NCBI GenBank assembly: GCA_009908945.1
Contig: JAAAOI010000013.1
Location: 1-48,521 of the forward strand
Direction of reading: 5' to 3'
DNA length: 48,521 nt
Source of the DNA: Bacteroidota bacterium
Lineage (GTDB): Bacteria; Bacteroidota; Rhodothermia; Rhodothermales; Salinibacteraceae
Both the position numbers and the translations under genes were made by a program. The notes below the pieces were generated by a model that saw only the letters and a program-made list of their open reading frames with translations, did no database searches and was not told where the DNA came from. Of the stretch, positions 25,493 to 33,490 are shown one piece after another (within the stretch, counting starts at the first letter, position 1; the number at the start of each line of letters is the position of its first letter).

Positions 25493-26149
25493 TTAGCTGG
25501 TCGCCGACACCAACCGCATAAATTCGGCACGGGTGCTGTGGTTCATGAACTCCCCGCTCATGGCACTCGTGCTCGTCAGTGAGTTTTGCTTCTCCGCGCC
25601 GCGCATCATCATGCAGAGGTGCTGCGCCTCAACGACCACCGCTACACCCTGCGGCTCCAGCACCTTGTCGATCGCGTTGCGTACCTGGATGGTAAGACGC
25701 TCCTGCACCTGCAGCCGGCGCGCAAATACGTCCACCGTGCGGGGGATCTTGCTGAGGCCTACGATCTTGCCATTGGGGATGTAGGCTACGTGCGCCTTGC
25801 CGAAAAACGGCAGCATGTGGTGCTCGCAGAGGGAGTATACCTCGATGTCTTTCACCAGGATCATCTGGTCGTACTCCTCCTCAAACAGCGCCCCCCGGAG
25901 GATGGCCTCGGGGTCCATCTCGTATCCCTGCGTCAGAAACTGATAGGCCTTGGCCACCCGCTCGGGGGTGTTGAGCAACCCCTCGCGGTCCGGGTCTTCT
26001 CCTACCAGCTGCAGAATCTCGTGTACATGACCTGCAAGGTCAGCGGTTGTCTCGCCGTCGTACACGTCTTTTCGCTCATACTTCCGGAGCGGGTCCGGCG
26101 CCAGCGTCTTGGTCGTGCCAGGGTGGGAATCTCCGTTACTCATGTACAT
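25493..26149 (-). CDS. folE: GTP cyclohydrolase I
   Basis: Converts GTP to 7,8-dihydroneopterin triphosphate. Zinc and substrate motifs are present: '[20 protein letters not shown]' (Cys and His ligands), '[20 protein letters not shown]' and '[15 protein letters not shown]' (second Cys). 218 aa is normal. It is 23 nt downstream of the PTPS gene, suggesting an operon in which its product feeds PTPS as well as folate synthesis. Confidence 0.95.
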   Translation of the reverse strand: MYMSNGDSHPGTTKTLAPDPLRKYERKDVYDGETTADLAGHVHEILQLVGEDPDREGLLNTPERVAKAYQFLTQGYEMDPEAILRGALFEEEYDQMILVKDIEVYSLCEHHMLPFFGKAHVAYIPNGKIVGLSKIPRTVDVFARRLQVQERLTIQVRNAIDKVLEPQGVAVVVEAQHLCMMMRGAEKQNSLTSTSAMSGEFMNHSTRAEFMRLVSATS

Positions 26150-26172
26150 GATGCGCCTGTGTATGATAGTAG

Positions 26173-26586
26173 CTATTCGCCGTAGTAGGTGGCGAAATTG
26201 CGCTCCGTCTCGTAGAGGGTGACCTGATAAAGCCGCCCACTCGGCAGGTGGCCCTCAAGCTCGTTCCAGATGGCTACGACGAAGTTTTCGGTGGAGGGAA
26301 TAATGCCCTCCATAAAACCTACATCGATGTTCAGGTTGCGGTGGTCTACCTTGTCCACGATACGGGTATGGAGGACGTGCTTCAACTCCCCGAGGTCGAT
26401 GACGTAACCTGTTTCGGGATCCGGCTCACCGGCCACGGTCACTTCCAACACGTAATTGTGCCCATGCCAGTTGGGGTGGTTGCAGGCCCCGAATGTGTCC
26501 GCATTCCAGGCATCTGATTTTTCAGGATTGTGGAGCCGGTGGGCCGCGTTAAAATGTACTTTGCGCGTGACGTAAACAGTTGCCAT
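26173..26586 (-). CDS. 6-pyruvoyl-tetrahydropterin synthase family protein
   Basis: From the ATG at 26586 it has 137 aa. Zinc ligands are His in '[11 protein letters not shown]' and the HGH of '[15 protein letters not shown]'. The catalytic Cys sits five residues before HGH, the eukaryotic PTPS-type 'C-N-x-P-N-x-H-G-H-N-Y' pattern. QueD proteins usually have a shorter Cys-HGH gap. The conserved Glu ('TLYETERN') and '[11 protein letters not shown]' are also present. It probably converts dihydroneopterin triphosphate to 6-pyruvoyl-tetrahydropterin; QueD activity (queuosine pathway) is the alternative. First gene of the pterin operon. The 175-aa ORF includes 38 residues that lack family resemblance. 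Confidence 0.9.
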   Translation of the reverse strand: MATVYVTRKVHFNAAHRLHNPEKSDAWNADTFGACNHPNWHGHNYVLEVTVAGEPDPETGYVIDLGELKHVLHTRIVDKVDHRNLNIDVGFMEGIIPSTENFVVAIWNELEGHLPSGRLYQVTLYETERNFATYYGE

Positions 26587-26717
26587 GCCAATAACAAAAC
26601 GGTTGATGCAAAGGGACGAGCGCCTACCAGAGGCCCGTTCGCGCGTTCCGTGAGAGAAACTTGTTGCCACAGCTTTTGCGCGATAGAACGACTTCCTCAC
26701 AAGCCTGTAACGGACTG

Positions 26718-26733
26718 CTGAAGGGCCCTTCAG
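26718..26733. promoter_or_regulatory. 16-bp perfect palindrome between the pterin operon and the HIT gene
   Basis: CTGAAGGGCCCTTCAG is self-complementary over 16 bp. It lies 132 bp from the PTPS start and 68 bp from the HIT start in a divergent intergenic region. It could bind a dimeric regulator of either gene; a terminator is unlikely since no transcript ends here. Confidence 0.55.
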
Positions 26734-26800
26734 GGCTTGCGCTTATGCGCCCAGACCCCGATGCTACAAGTCGTATGTTCTCTTCATTTACCTCTTCGCC

Positions 26801-27148
26801 ATGGCCGACGACCGTACACTCTTCCAGAAGATCATCGCCGGTGATGTGCCAGCAGACATCGTGCACGAGGACGAGCAGTGTATGGCGTTCCGGGACATCA
26901 ACCCGCAAGCCCCCACGCACCTCCTGATTGTGCCGCGCAAGCCCATTCCTACACTCGACGATCTGGAGCCGGAGGATGCGGACCTGGTGGGGCATCTCTT
27001 CCTGGTTGCCCAGCAGTTGGCTGCCGACGAAGGGCTGACCGAGGGCTACCGCACCGTCTTCAACTGTGGCGACCACGGCCAACAATCGGTCCACCACCTG
27101 CACCTCCATCTCCTGGGAGGCCGCCAGCTCTCCTGGCCTCCGGGATGA
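26801..27148 (+). CDS. HIT (histidine triad) family hydrolase
   Basis: A 115-aa HINT-type nucleotide hydrolase/transferase; such proteins cleave phosphoramidates such as AMP-lysine. The triad is complete in 'QQSVHHLHLHLLGGRQLSWP', and the N-terminus 'LFQKIIAGDVPADIVHEDEQ' is the usual HINT opening. No operon partner is evident, but coaE starts 54 bp later on the same strand. Confidence 0.95.
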   Translation: MADDRTLFQKIIAGDVPADIVHEDEQCMAFRDINPQAPTHLLIVPRKPIPTLDDLEPEDADLVGHLFLVAQQLAADEGLTEGYRTVFNCGDHGQQSVHHLHLHLLGGRQLSWPPG

Positions 27149-27201
27149 GCCTTCCCCGTACGGAGTAGCTCGCCCGCGTTCCCATCACGTCCCTCCCTCT
27201 C

Positions 27202-27810
27202 GTGACTACCCTCGGCGTAACTGGCGGTATCGGCAGCGGTAAGTCAACGGCTTGCCGCTTCCTGGAAGACTTGGGCGCTCGCGTGTTTTACGCCGACGCA
27301 GAGGCGAAACGGCTGATGCAGGAGGATGACGCGCTGCGAACGGCTATTGCGGAGGCCTTTGGTGCGGACACCTACGATGCAGACGGTACGCTTAACCGGG
27401 CTCATCTGGCCGCTCTGGTGTTTTCGGATGACGACAAATTGCACCAGCTGAACGCGCTGGTGCATCCGAAGGTGTTTGAAGCGTTCGGGCAGGCGAAGGA
27501 GCAGGCGGAAGCGGAGGAGGTGGAGGTGCTCGTCCACGAAGCGGCCTTGATCTTCGAGTCGGGGGGCGACGCCCACCTGGATGCTGTGGCCGTGGTGGAC
27601 GCCCCAGTGGACGTCCGCATCCGGCGCGTGCGGGCGCGCGACGGAGCATCGGAGGCGGAGGTGCGCGCGCGCATGGCCCATCAGCTCCCTCCTGCCGAGC
27701 TACGCGAGCGGGCCGACTACGTGCTCGACAATAGTGGGTCGACAGAAGCGTTGCGCCGGCAGGTACAGGCGCTGTACGCGCAGGTGACCGGGCCGGAGGC
27801 CGCCCAATAA
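27202..27810 (+). CDS. coaE: Dephospho-CoA kinase
   Basis: Final step of coenzyme A synthesis, phosphorylation of dephospho-CoA. Walker A is 'GVTGGIGSGKSTACRFLEDL'. Family segments 'RAHLAALVFSDDDKLHQLNALVHPKVFEAF', 'HEAALIFESGG' and 'VVDAPVDVRIRRVRARDG' follow. It starts with GTG at 27202, since the Walker A lies only seven residues in. 202 aa is typical. It ends 2 bp from the convergent carboxylesterase gene. Confidence 0.95.
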   Translation: MTTLGVTGGIGSGKSTACRFLEDLGARVFYADAEAKRLMQEDDALRTAIAEAFGADTYDADGTLNRAHLAALVFSDDDKLHQLNALVHPKVFEAFGQAKEQAEAEEVEVLVHEAALIFESGGDAHLDAVAVVDAPVDVRIRRVRARDGASEAEVRARMAHQLPPAELRERADYVLDNSGSTEALRRQVQALYAQVTGPEAAQ

Positions 27811-27812
27811 CC

Positions 27813-28511
27813 TCAGCCCTGCCGACTGATGACGTCTTGCAGCAGCTTACGCGCCGCGGTCAGCTCGTCATCATTGATTGTATGGGCCATCCCGGGGTAG
27901 ATGCGCTCGTCCACCGCGGCCCCCAGCGCCTCCAGCGCCTTCGACGTTTGCCGCACGCGCGCCACCGGGATGTGCGGATCCACGTCGCTACAGCCCAGCA
28001 GGACGGGCGTGCCGTCGAGCGCCCCCTCGTACGCGAATGCCTTGTCGTGCGGCGGCGTCTCCTCTCCCTTGTCGGCGGTCCCGATGAGGCCTCCAGAAAA
28101 GCCCACCACCCCGCCGTACCGCTGTGGTTTTCGGGCAGCCGCTTCCGTAGCCAGGCACGCGCCCTGTGAGAAACCCAGCACCACAAGGTTCGTCGGCGCT
28201 ATCCCCTCTCCCTGCAAAACCTGCAGGAGGTGATGTACCACCGCCAGGGCCGAATCGAGCCAGGGCTGATTTGCTTCTATTGGGGCCAAGAACGACCGGG
28301 GATACCAGGTGTGGCCGGCCGCCTGTGGCGCCACGTAGGCGACATCGGCGGTGCCGAGTGCCTCCGCAAGCGGTTGCATGCTCTGCGCAGAGGCGCCGCG
28401 CCCATGGAGCAGGATGACAGCGGCTGTAGCGTCGGCCAGCGCCGCACCGAAGGTCTGCAGCGGCTGTCCACCATGAGGACCGCCGACGGTACGGGTAGTG
28501 AGGTTGGGCAT
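27813..28511 (-). CDS. Alpha/beta hydrolase, phospholipase/carboxylesterase family (YpfH-like)
   Basis: A 232-aa cytoplasmic serine esterase. Oxyanion segment 'VILLHGRGASAQSMQPL', nucleophile elbow 'LGFSQGACLA' (Ser about residue 118), Asp in 'LGCSDVDPHIPVARV' and His in 'YPGMAHTINDDE' complete the triad. Substrate unknown; relatives hydrolyse short acyl esters or lysophospholipids. It lies 53 nt downstream of ribBA on the same strand and may share its transcript. Confidence 0.88.
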   Translation of the reverse strand: MPNLTTRTVGGPHGGQPLQTFGAALADATAAVILLHGRGASAQSMQPLAEALGTADVAYVAPQAAGHTWYPRSFLAPIEANQPWLDSALAVVHHLLQVLQGEGIAPTNLVVLGFSQGACLATEAAARKPQRYGGVVGFSGGLIGTADKGEETPPHDKAFAYEGALDGTPVLLGCSDVDPHIPVARVRQTSKALEALGAAVDERIYPGMAHTINDDELTAARKLLQDVISRQG

Positions 28512-28564
28512 AGGAGCGGGGCCGGATGAAGGAGGATAGAGGGGAAGGCTGGGAGGCGATGCTT

Positions 28565-29854
28565 CTACCCCTGCTCTTCCTCAACAATCTCGCCCAGCGC
28601 TTCGCAGTCGTGCGGCGAGAGGTCTTGGAGCAGGGCGTGCCCCATGCGATCGCGCTTCGTGCGCAGGTAGCGCTCGTTGACCTCGTTGGCGGTTACTTCG
28701 ATGGGGACGCGCTCAACGATCTCCAGTCCGTACCCTGTGATGCCTACCCGCTTGGTTGGGTTATTGGTCATCAGGCGCAGCTTCCGGATGCCAAGGCTGC
28801 GCAGCATCTGGCAGCCAATGCCGTAGTCCCGGTGGTCCATGTCGAAGCCCAGTGCTTCATTGGCCTCTACGGTGTCCATGCCCTCCTCTTCCTGCAGCTT
28901 GTAGGCGCGCAGTTTGTTGAGCAGTCCGATGCCGCGGCCCTCCTGCTTCATGTACAGCACAGCGCCCTGGCCTTCCGCTTCGACCTGCACCATAGCCCGA
29001 GCCAGCTGCTCCCCGCAGTCGCACCGTTTCGAGCCAAAGATGTCGCCGGTTACGCATTGGGAATGCACGCGCACGAGCACAGGCTCGTCTTCTTTCCAGG
29101 TGCCTTTGGTCAACGCCAGGTGCACGTCGCCCGTGATGCGCTCTTCGAAGGCTACGAGATCGAACGTGCCAAAGCGCGTCGGCAGCGCCACCTCTACAGC
29201 GCGGTTGACAAGCCGCTCGTGCCGCATGCGATAGGCAATAAGGTCCTTGATGGTGATGATCGCCATGTCGAAGCGGTCGGCAATCGCCATGAGCTCCGGC
29301 ACCCGGGCCATGGTGCCATCTTCGTTCATGATCTCCACCAGCACACCCACGGGCGGTTTCCCGGCCATCCGGGCGAGGTCTACGGAGGCCTCCGTATGCC
29401 CTGCCCGCCGCAGCACGCCGCCGTGCTGGGCCCGCAGCGGAAAGACATGCCCCGGCTTGCCCAGGTCCGACGGCTTGGTTTGCGGAGCGGCCAGCGCACG
29501 GATCGTCTTTGCACGGTCGGAGGCTGAGATGCCCGTGCTTGTGCCGTGCCGGTAGTCTACCGATACCGTAAAGGGCGTGTCGTAAAGGGCGGAGTTGCTA
29601 TCCACCATCATATCGAGTTGTAGCGCATCCGCGCGCTCGACCGTCAGCGGCACGCAGATGAGCCCCCGCCCATGCGTGGCCATAAAATTGACCAGCTCAG
29701 GCGTAATGTCTGCCGCCGCCCCCACGAAGTCTCCCTCGTTCTCGCGGTCTTCATCGTCTACAACGATGATGAGGTTGCCCGCACGCAGGTCGGCGATGGC
29801 ATCTTCTACGGGGTCGAAACTAAACGCTTGCGTAGCGTCGGTAGCGCGTGACAT
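28565..29854 (-). CDS. ribBA: Bifunctional 3,4-dihydroxy-2-butanone 4-phosphate synthase / GTP cyclohydrolase II
   Basis: Supplies both branches of riboflavin synthesis. The N-terminal RibB domain (1-210) has the acidic metal loop '[17 protein letters not shown]' and '[16 protein letters not shown]'. The C-terminal RibA domain has zinc cysteines in '[20 protein letters not shown]', then '[20 protein letters not shown]' and '[12 protein letters not shown]'. Start taken at the ATG of MSRATD (429 aa); MFVHPSV, 21 nt upstream, is possible. Both catalytic halves look intact. No FMN riboswitch is recognisable in the 145-bp leader. Confidence 0.95.
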   Translation of the reverse strand: MSRATDATQAFSFDPVEDAIADLRAGNLIIVVDDEDRENEGDFVGAAADITPELVNFMATHGRGLICVPLTVERADALQLDMMVDSNSALYDTPFTVSVDYRHGTSTGISASDRAKTIRALAAPQTKPSDLGKPGHVFPLRAQHGGVLRRAGHTEASVDLARMAGKPPVGVLVEIMNEDGTMARVPELMAIADRFDMAIITIKDLIAYRMRHERLVNRAVEVALPTRFGTFDLVAFEERITGDVHLALTKGTWKEDEPVLVRVHSQCVTGDIFGSKRCDCGEQLARAMVQVEAEGQGAVLYMKQEGRGIGLLNKLRAYKLQEEEGMDTVEANEALGFDMDHRDYGIGCQMLRSLGIRKLRLMTNNPTKRVGITGYGLEIVERVPIEVTANEVNERYLRTKRDRMGHALLQDLSPHDCEALGEIVEEEQG

Positions 29855-29999
29855 AACGGACGGATGAACAAACATAGACAACGGTTGCGGCACGTTGGAA
29901 GCCCTTCTTCCTCGCGCCGGGTCGTACCCGTGCGTCTGACGACAAGTTCGCGCGCTGTCCTGTACCGCACAGGGACAGAACATGCGGTCTCAGCAGCGG

Positions 30000-30332
30000 C
30001 TACTCGGCCTTCTCTTTGGCCTCGTCCACCTGCGGCCCACTGCTGATAGCCGACTTTTGCACGCGCAGCTTGGTGTTGTTGTCCACCTTCAGCAGCAGGC
30101 TATCGTCGTCGATCTGAGTGACTTCGCCGTGGATGCCGCCAGCGGTTACCACCTTGTCTCCTTTATTGAGCGCCGAGATCATGTCCTCGCGTTCTTGCTC
30201 ACGCTTTTTTTGCGGGCGAATGATGAAGAACCAGAAGACCGCAAAGATGAGAATGAGCGGGAGCAGCGTCATCAGGAGGCCACCTCCGTCTCCCGATTGG
30301 GGGGCGGCCAGCAACAGGTGAAGCATGAACAT
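30000..30332 (-). CDS. yajC: Preprotein translocase subunit YajC
   Basis: Small inner-membrane partner of SecDF in protein export. One N-terminal transmembrane helix 'LLMTLLPLILIFAVFWFFII' is followed by the hallmark 'RPQKKREQEREDMISALNKG' and 'GDKVVTAGGIHGEVTQID'. 110 aa is normal. A second ATG six nt downstream (MLHLLL) is also possible. secD and secF are not in the window. Confidence 0.95.
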   Translation of the reverse strand: MFMLHLLLAAPQSGDGGGLLMTLLPLILIFAVFWFFIIRPQKKREQEREDMISALNKGDKVVTAGGIHGEVTQIDDDSLLLKVDNNTKLRVQKSAISSGPQVDEAKEKAE

Positions 30333-30481
30333 GGGACCTACGGCTTTTCGTCAAGGCGGGCGGGGCTTCGGCAAATACTGCGAAGCGCACCGCGTAGAAA
30401 TTCCGTCCGCGCGTACGCCATGGGGGGCGCAGGGTTCGCCCGGGCATGCGCGCGCGGGCCCGACCGTGCGAATCGGGCAAA

Positions 30482-30587
30482 AAAAGATGGGCAAGCTACC
30501 CGTATCGCGCCGCTACAACCTCCTACCGCTGCTGCCTTCCGGCCCTGACGGAGTTCAAAGGGAGCTGGCCGTACGGGACTTGCCCAT
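30482..30587 (-). ncRNA. ffs: Signal recognition particle 4.5S RNA
   Basis: On the minus strand the diagnostic apical loop 'GTCAGGGCCGGAAGGCAGCAGC' is split around GCCGGAAGGC: the GGAA tetraloop and the symmetric internal loop with AGCAGC that bind Ffh. The ends close in a perfect 9-bp helix, ATGGGCAAG (30579-30587) with CTTGCCCAT (30487-30495), followed at once by TCTTTTTTT, an intrinsic terminator. Length of about 100 nt matches the small bacterial form without an Alu domain. It lies between photolyase and yajC on the same strand and is absent from the ORF track. Confidence 0.95.
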
Positions 30588-30659
30588 GTTGGATTAGCTC
30601 TGAATGACCACATCGCTCAACGGTTCCAGGAGGGGCGGACGAAGAACGTGTGAGGGGAC

Positions 30660-32162
30660 TCAGCGGCGGCTCCCGTGCTGCTTTAGCACACGGGCCGCCG
30701 CCGCCTGCACGGCGGGCCGTTTGCGGATGGCAGTAAGCCGCTCCCGCGCCTCGCGTACTGCGGGCAAATGCTGCACAACCGGCATCGGGTAGTCCTGCCC
30801 GATGTGGCAGTCAACTTCCTCCTGCACCAAGGGCGGGGTCTTCCAAGGCTCTGCCAGATAGCCCTTTGGCAAGGCGCGAAGTTCGGGCACCCACCGGCGA
30901 ATAAACGTGCCGTCTGGGTCATGGTCTTTCACCTGCTTGGTAGGGTTGTAGATGCGCATTGTATTGATACCCGTAGTGCCCGACTGCATCTGCACCTGCG
31001 GATAGTGAATCCCAGGCTCGTAGTCCAGCATCCAACGCGCCATGATGGGCGCAAAGGCGCGCCAATCGAGCCACAGGTCGTAGGAAGCAAAGGAGGTAAT
31101 CATCGCGCGCATCCGGAAGTTCAGATAGCCGGTGGCGCGAAAAGCCCGAACGCTGGCATCCACCAGCGGGTACCCGGTCTGCCCCGTCCGCCAGGCCCGT
31201 AGGTGGGCGTCGGGGGCGACATCGGCGCGGGCGGCATCGAACGCTGGGATGTAACTCTGGCGCTGGATGTGCGGGGCATCGTCGAGCTTCTGAATGAAAT
31301 GCCCGTTCCAGTGAAGCCGGCTCTCAAAGGCCTGCAAGGCCCGCCGCCAGTCCCCGCCGGCCGGCTGTGCCGTGAGGGCCTGCTGCCGTTGCTGCAGCAG
31401 GTGCAGCACGGTCTTCAGGCTGAGGGTGCCCCATGTGAGGTGGGGACTCAGGCGCGAGCAGTTCGCAAAGGCGCGCGCCGGACTGGAAATGGACGCCCGG
31501 TATTGCGCCGCGCGATGGTGCAAAAAGTCCTGCAGGCACCGATGGGCCGCTCCCTCGCCCGGCGCCTGCATCTCTTCCGGAACGAAGCCTTCGTCACGTA
31601 GCGGCAGGTCCTCGACGGTAGGAAGCGGGCCCGGCGTGAGATCAGCCAGGGCCGGGACCTGACCCGGCGACGGGATCAGCGGTTGCGCCATGCGGGCCTC
31701 CCAGCGGTCCGACCAGTCGTCCCGGCTCTCAAGGCCTGGGAACGCGCCGCGGTGAAAGCGCTCATGGAGCGGCACGTCGGCAGCCTTGCACCAGTTGCGC
31801 ACCCGCACATCGCGGGCCCGGACGGGGGCCGTCTCGGTCTCGTAGTGGCGCCACAGGGCCATCTGCGGGAAGCGCTCGTGCAGGCGCTTCAACACTGCTA
31901 CCGCCGGCCCCTGGCGCACCACCAGCGGGGCGCCGCGCTGGGCCAGCCGGTGCCGCAGCTCCTGCAGGCAGGGCCGCACAAAGTGCCAGTAGCGGGCAGC
32001 GTAATCCTCAGCCTGCGTGCGGGCTGGGTCGATGATGTACAACGGAAGCACCGTACTGCCCGTCTGCTGCGCCTGCTGCAGCGCCTCCGTCAGCGGCGCG
32101 TGGTCGCACAGGCGCAGGTCACGAACAAACCAGACCACATGGAGGGTGCGCGCCTGTGACAT
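30660..32162 (-). CDS. Cryptochrome/photolyase family flavoprotein
   Basis: A 500-aa FAD light-sensing or DNA-repair protein. The N-terminal antenna domain is 'LHVVWFVRDLRLCDHAPLTE'. The C-terminal FAD domain contains 'LSPHLTWGTLSLKTV', 'TGYPLVDASVRAFRATGYLN' and 'MRIYNPTKQVKDHDPDGTF'. The segment matching E. coli PhrB 'NELIWREF' reads 'ESRLHWNGHF', so the Glu that contacts the CPD lesion seems replaced by Arg. The protein may be a cryptochrome-like receptor or an alternative photolyase subclass. The ATG at 32162 fits the domain start. Upstream, same strand, lies a DUF2470 gene. Confidence 0.88.
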   Translation of the reverse strand: MSQARTLHVVWFVRDLRLCDHAPLTEALQQAQQTGSTVLPLYIIDPARTQAEDYAARYWHFVRPCLQELRHRLAQRGAPLVVRQGPAVAVLKRLHERFPQMALWRHYETETAPVRARDVRVRNWCKAADVPLHERFHRGAFPGLESRDDWSDRWEARMAQPLIPSPGQVPALADLTPGPLPTVEDLPLRDEGFVPEEMQAPGEGAAHRCLQDFLHHRAAQYRASISSPARAFANCSRLSPHLTWGTLSLKTVLHLLQQRQQALTAQPAGGDWRRALQAFESRLHWNGHFIQKLDDAPHIQRQSYIPAFDAARADVAPDAHLRAWRTGQTGYPLVDASVRAFRATGYLNFRMRAMITSFASYDLWLDWRAFAPIMARWMLDYEPGIHYPQVQMQSGTTGINTMRIYNPTKQVKDHDPDGTFIRRWVPELRALPKGYLAEPWKTPPLVQEEVDCHIGQDYPMPVVQHLPAVREARERLTAIRKRPAVQAAAARVLKQHGSRR

Positions 32163-32320
32163 GAAGAAACCGACCGTATGGAGTGCCCGGTGAACAAGAC
32201 GTACCCACCGCATCGCGGGAGCGCTCCATGTGGGGCTTGACGATCTCGGCACAACCGGTGCAGTGCCGCTTGCCTGATGCCATGTGCCCGGCACCACGCG
32301 CCTGCGCCAGCGCGGCACCG

Positions 32321-32626
32321 TCAGGCCTTATCCGGGGCTCCCTGACGCGCCATCCGTACCATTTCCACCAGCACCTGACGTGCCTCGGTGGCGTCGCGCA
32401 CATCGTCAATAAGCTGCAGCGGCACCGTTTCCACCCCGGTCGGCGTGGTCACCTCCAGCTCCATAAAGTCCTCGCCCAGATCAACCAGGCGCGCAGCGGT
32501 AGCCTCCTCAATACCCCCAAAGTGTTGCGCGTAGAGCAGCACAGCGTCGCCATGATCGTCATTCATATGATCTATGATACGAGCTATATCGGCCGTGGAC
32601 AGGGACGGGGCATCGTGAGGAGCCAT
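32321..32626 (-). CDS. DUF2470 domain protein
   Basis: A 101-aa protein consisting almost entirely of a DUF2470 domain: 'IARIIDHMNDDHGDAVLLYA' is its signature block, followed by 'DFMELEVTTPTGVETVPL'. In other proteins this domain is the C-terminal part of HugZ-type, heme- or flavin-related enzymes; here it stands alone, and its function is unknown. The ATG at 32626 is used; the track's 103-aa version begins with a GTG two codons earlier. It precedes the photolyase gene by 158 bp. Confidence 0.85.
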   Translation of the reverse strand: MAPHDAPSLSTADIARIIDHMNDDHGDAVLLYAQHFGGIEEATAARLVDLGEDFMELEVTTPTGVETVPLQLIDDVRDATEARQVLVEMVRMARQGAPDKA

Positions 32627-32737
32627 GGGCACGTGACGGTCGTGTTGATGGGATGAAACACACGGCCTGCTACGGGTTATCGCACCCGCCGTTCGTCAGC
32701 ATTTTGATCGTCCAAACGCCATCCGTACGCTGTTGCC

Positions 32738-33487
32738 GTGGTTACGCTCGATAACGTTTCAAAGACGTATGGGCCCGAGACGGCCGTGGCGCCACTCTCG
32801 CTGGCGGTAACGCCGGAGCAGACGACCGTGCTCATCGGGCCCTCGGGCAGCGGCAAGTCGACCCTCCTGCGGCTCATGATCGGTCTCCTTGTGCCGGATG
32901 CGGGCGCGGTCATGTTCGATGGAGAGCCGCTCACGTCCGCCACCGTGCAGGAGGCCCGTCATCGCATGGGCTACGTGATTCAGGAAGGCGGGCTGTTTCC
33001 GCATCTGAGCGCCCGTCGCAACGTGACCCTGCTGGCGCGGCACCTCGGCTGGGCGGAGCGCCGCATCGACGCGCGGGTAGAGGAGCTCACGGATCTGGTG
33101 CAGCTCGCGCCTGGCCGCCTCGCGCAACGCCCCGACGACCTCTCTGGCGGGCAGCGGCAGCGCGTCAGCCTGATGCGCGCCCTGATGCTGGACCCGGCGG
33201 TGTTGCTCCTCGACGAGCCCCTCGGCGCCCTGGACCCCCTCATCCGCGCCGACCTGCAGAGCGACCTGCGCGCCATCTTTCAGGAGCTGCAGAAAACGGT
33301 GGTGCTGGTGACGCACAACATGCACGAGGCGGCATACTTTGGGGATGAGATCGTACTGCTCCGCCAGGGGCAGATCGTGCAGCAGGGTCCGCTCCAGGCC
33401 CTCCTCGAAACCCCCAGCGAGCCGTTCGTCACGGACTTTATCCGTGCCCAGCGGCAAACCCTCTTCTCGTCTGATGGCGCCTCCTAA
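32738..33487 (+). CDS. ABC transporter ATP-binding protein, osmoprotectant type
   Basis: ATPase of a betaine/choline-type importer (249 aa). Walker A 'LIGPSGSGKSTLLRLMIG', Q-loop 'GYVIQEGGLFPHL', signature 'DLSGGQRQRVSLMRAL', Walker B 'AVLLLDEPLGALDPL' and the switch His in 'VVLVTHNMHEA' are all intact. There is no C-terminal CBS domain as in OpuAA-type ATPases, so no ionic-strength sensor is visible. GTG start at 32738; the fused permease gene begins 3 bp after the stop. Confidence 0.93.
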   Translation: MVTLDNVSKTYGPETAVAPLSLAVTPEQTTVLIGPSGSGKSTLLRLMIGLLVPDAGAVMFDGEPLTSATVQEARHRMGYVIQEGGLFPHLSARRNVTLLARHLGWAERRIDARVEELTDLVQLAPGRLAQRPDDLSGGQRQRVSLMRALMLDPAVLLLDEPLGALDPLIRADLQSDLRAIFQELQKTVVLVTHNMHEAAYFGDEIVLLRQGQIVQQGPLQALLETPSEPFVTDFIRAQRQTLFSSDGAS

Positions 33488-33490
33488 GCC

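Noticed and set aside
29855-29999. FMN riboswitch upstream of ribBA
   Set aside because: The conserved RFN helices and AGGGUG-type segments could not be identified in the 145-bp leader.
32119-32409. Small Cys/His-rich minus-strand ORF ('CTGC...') between DUF2470 and photolyase
   Set aside because: It overlaps both neighbouring genes in another frame and lacks a start signal or conserved context. The Cys pattern looked zinc-ribbon-like but is too short to support.
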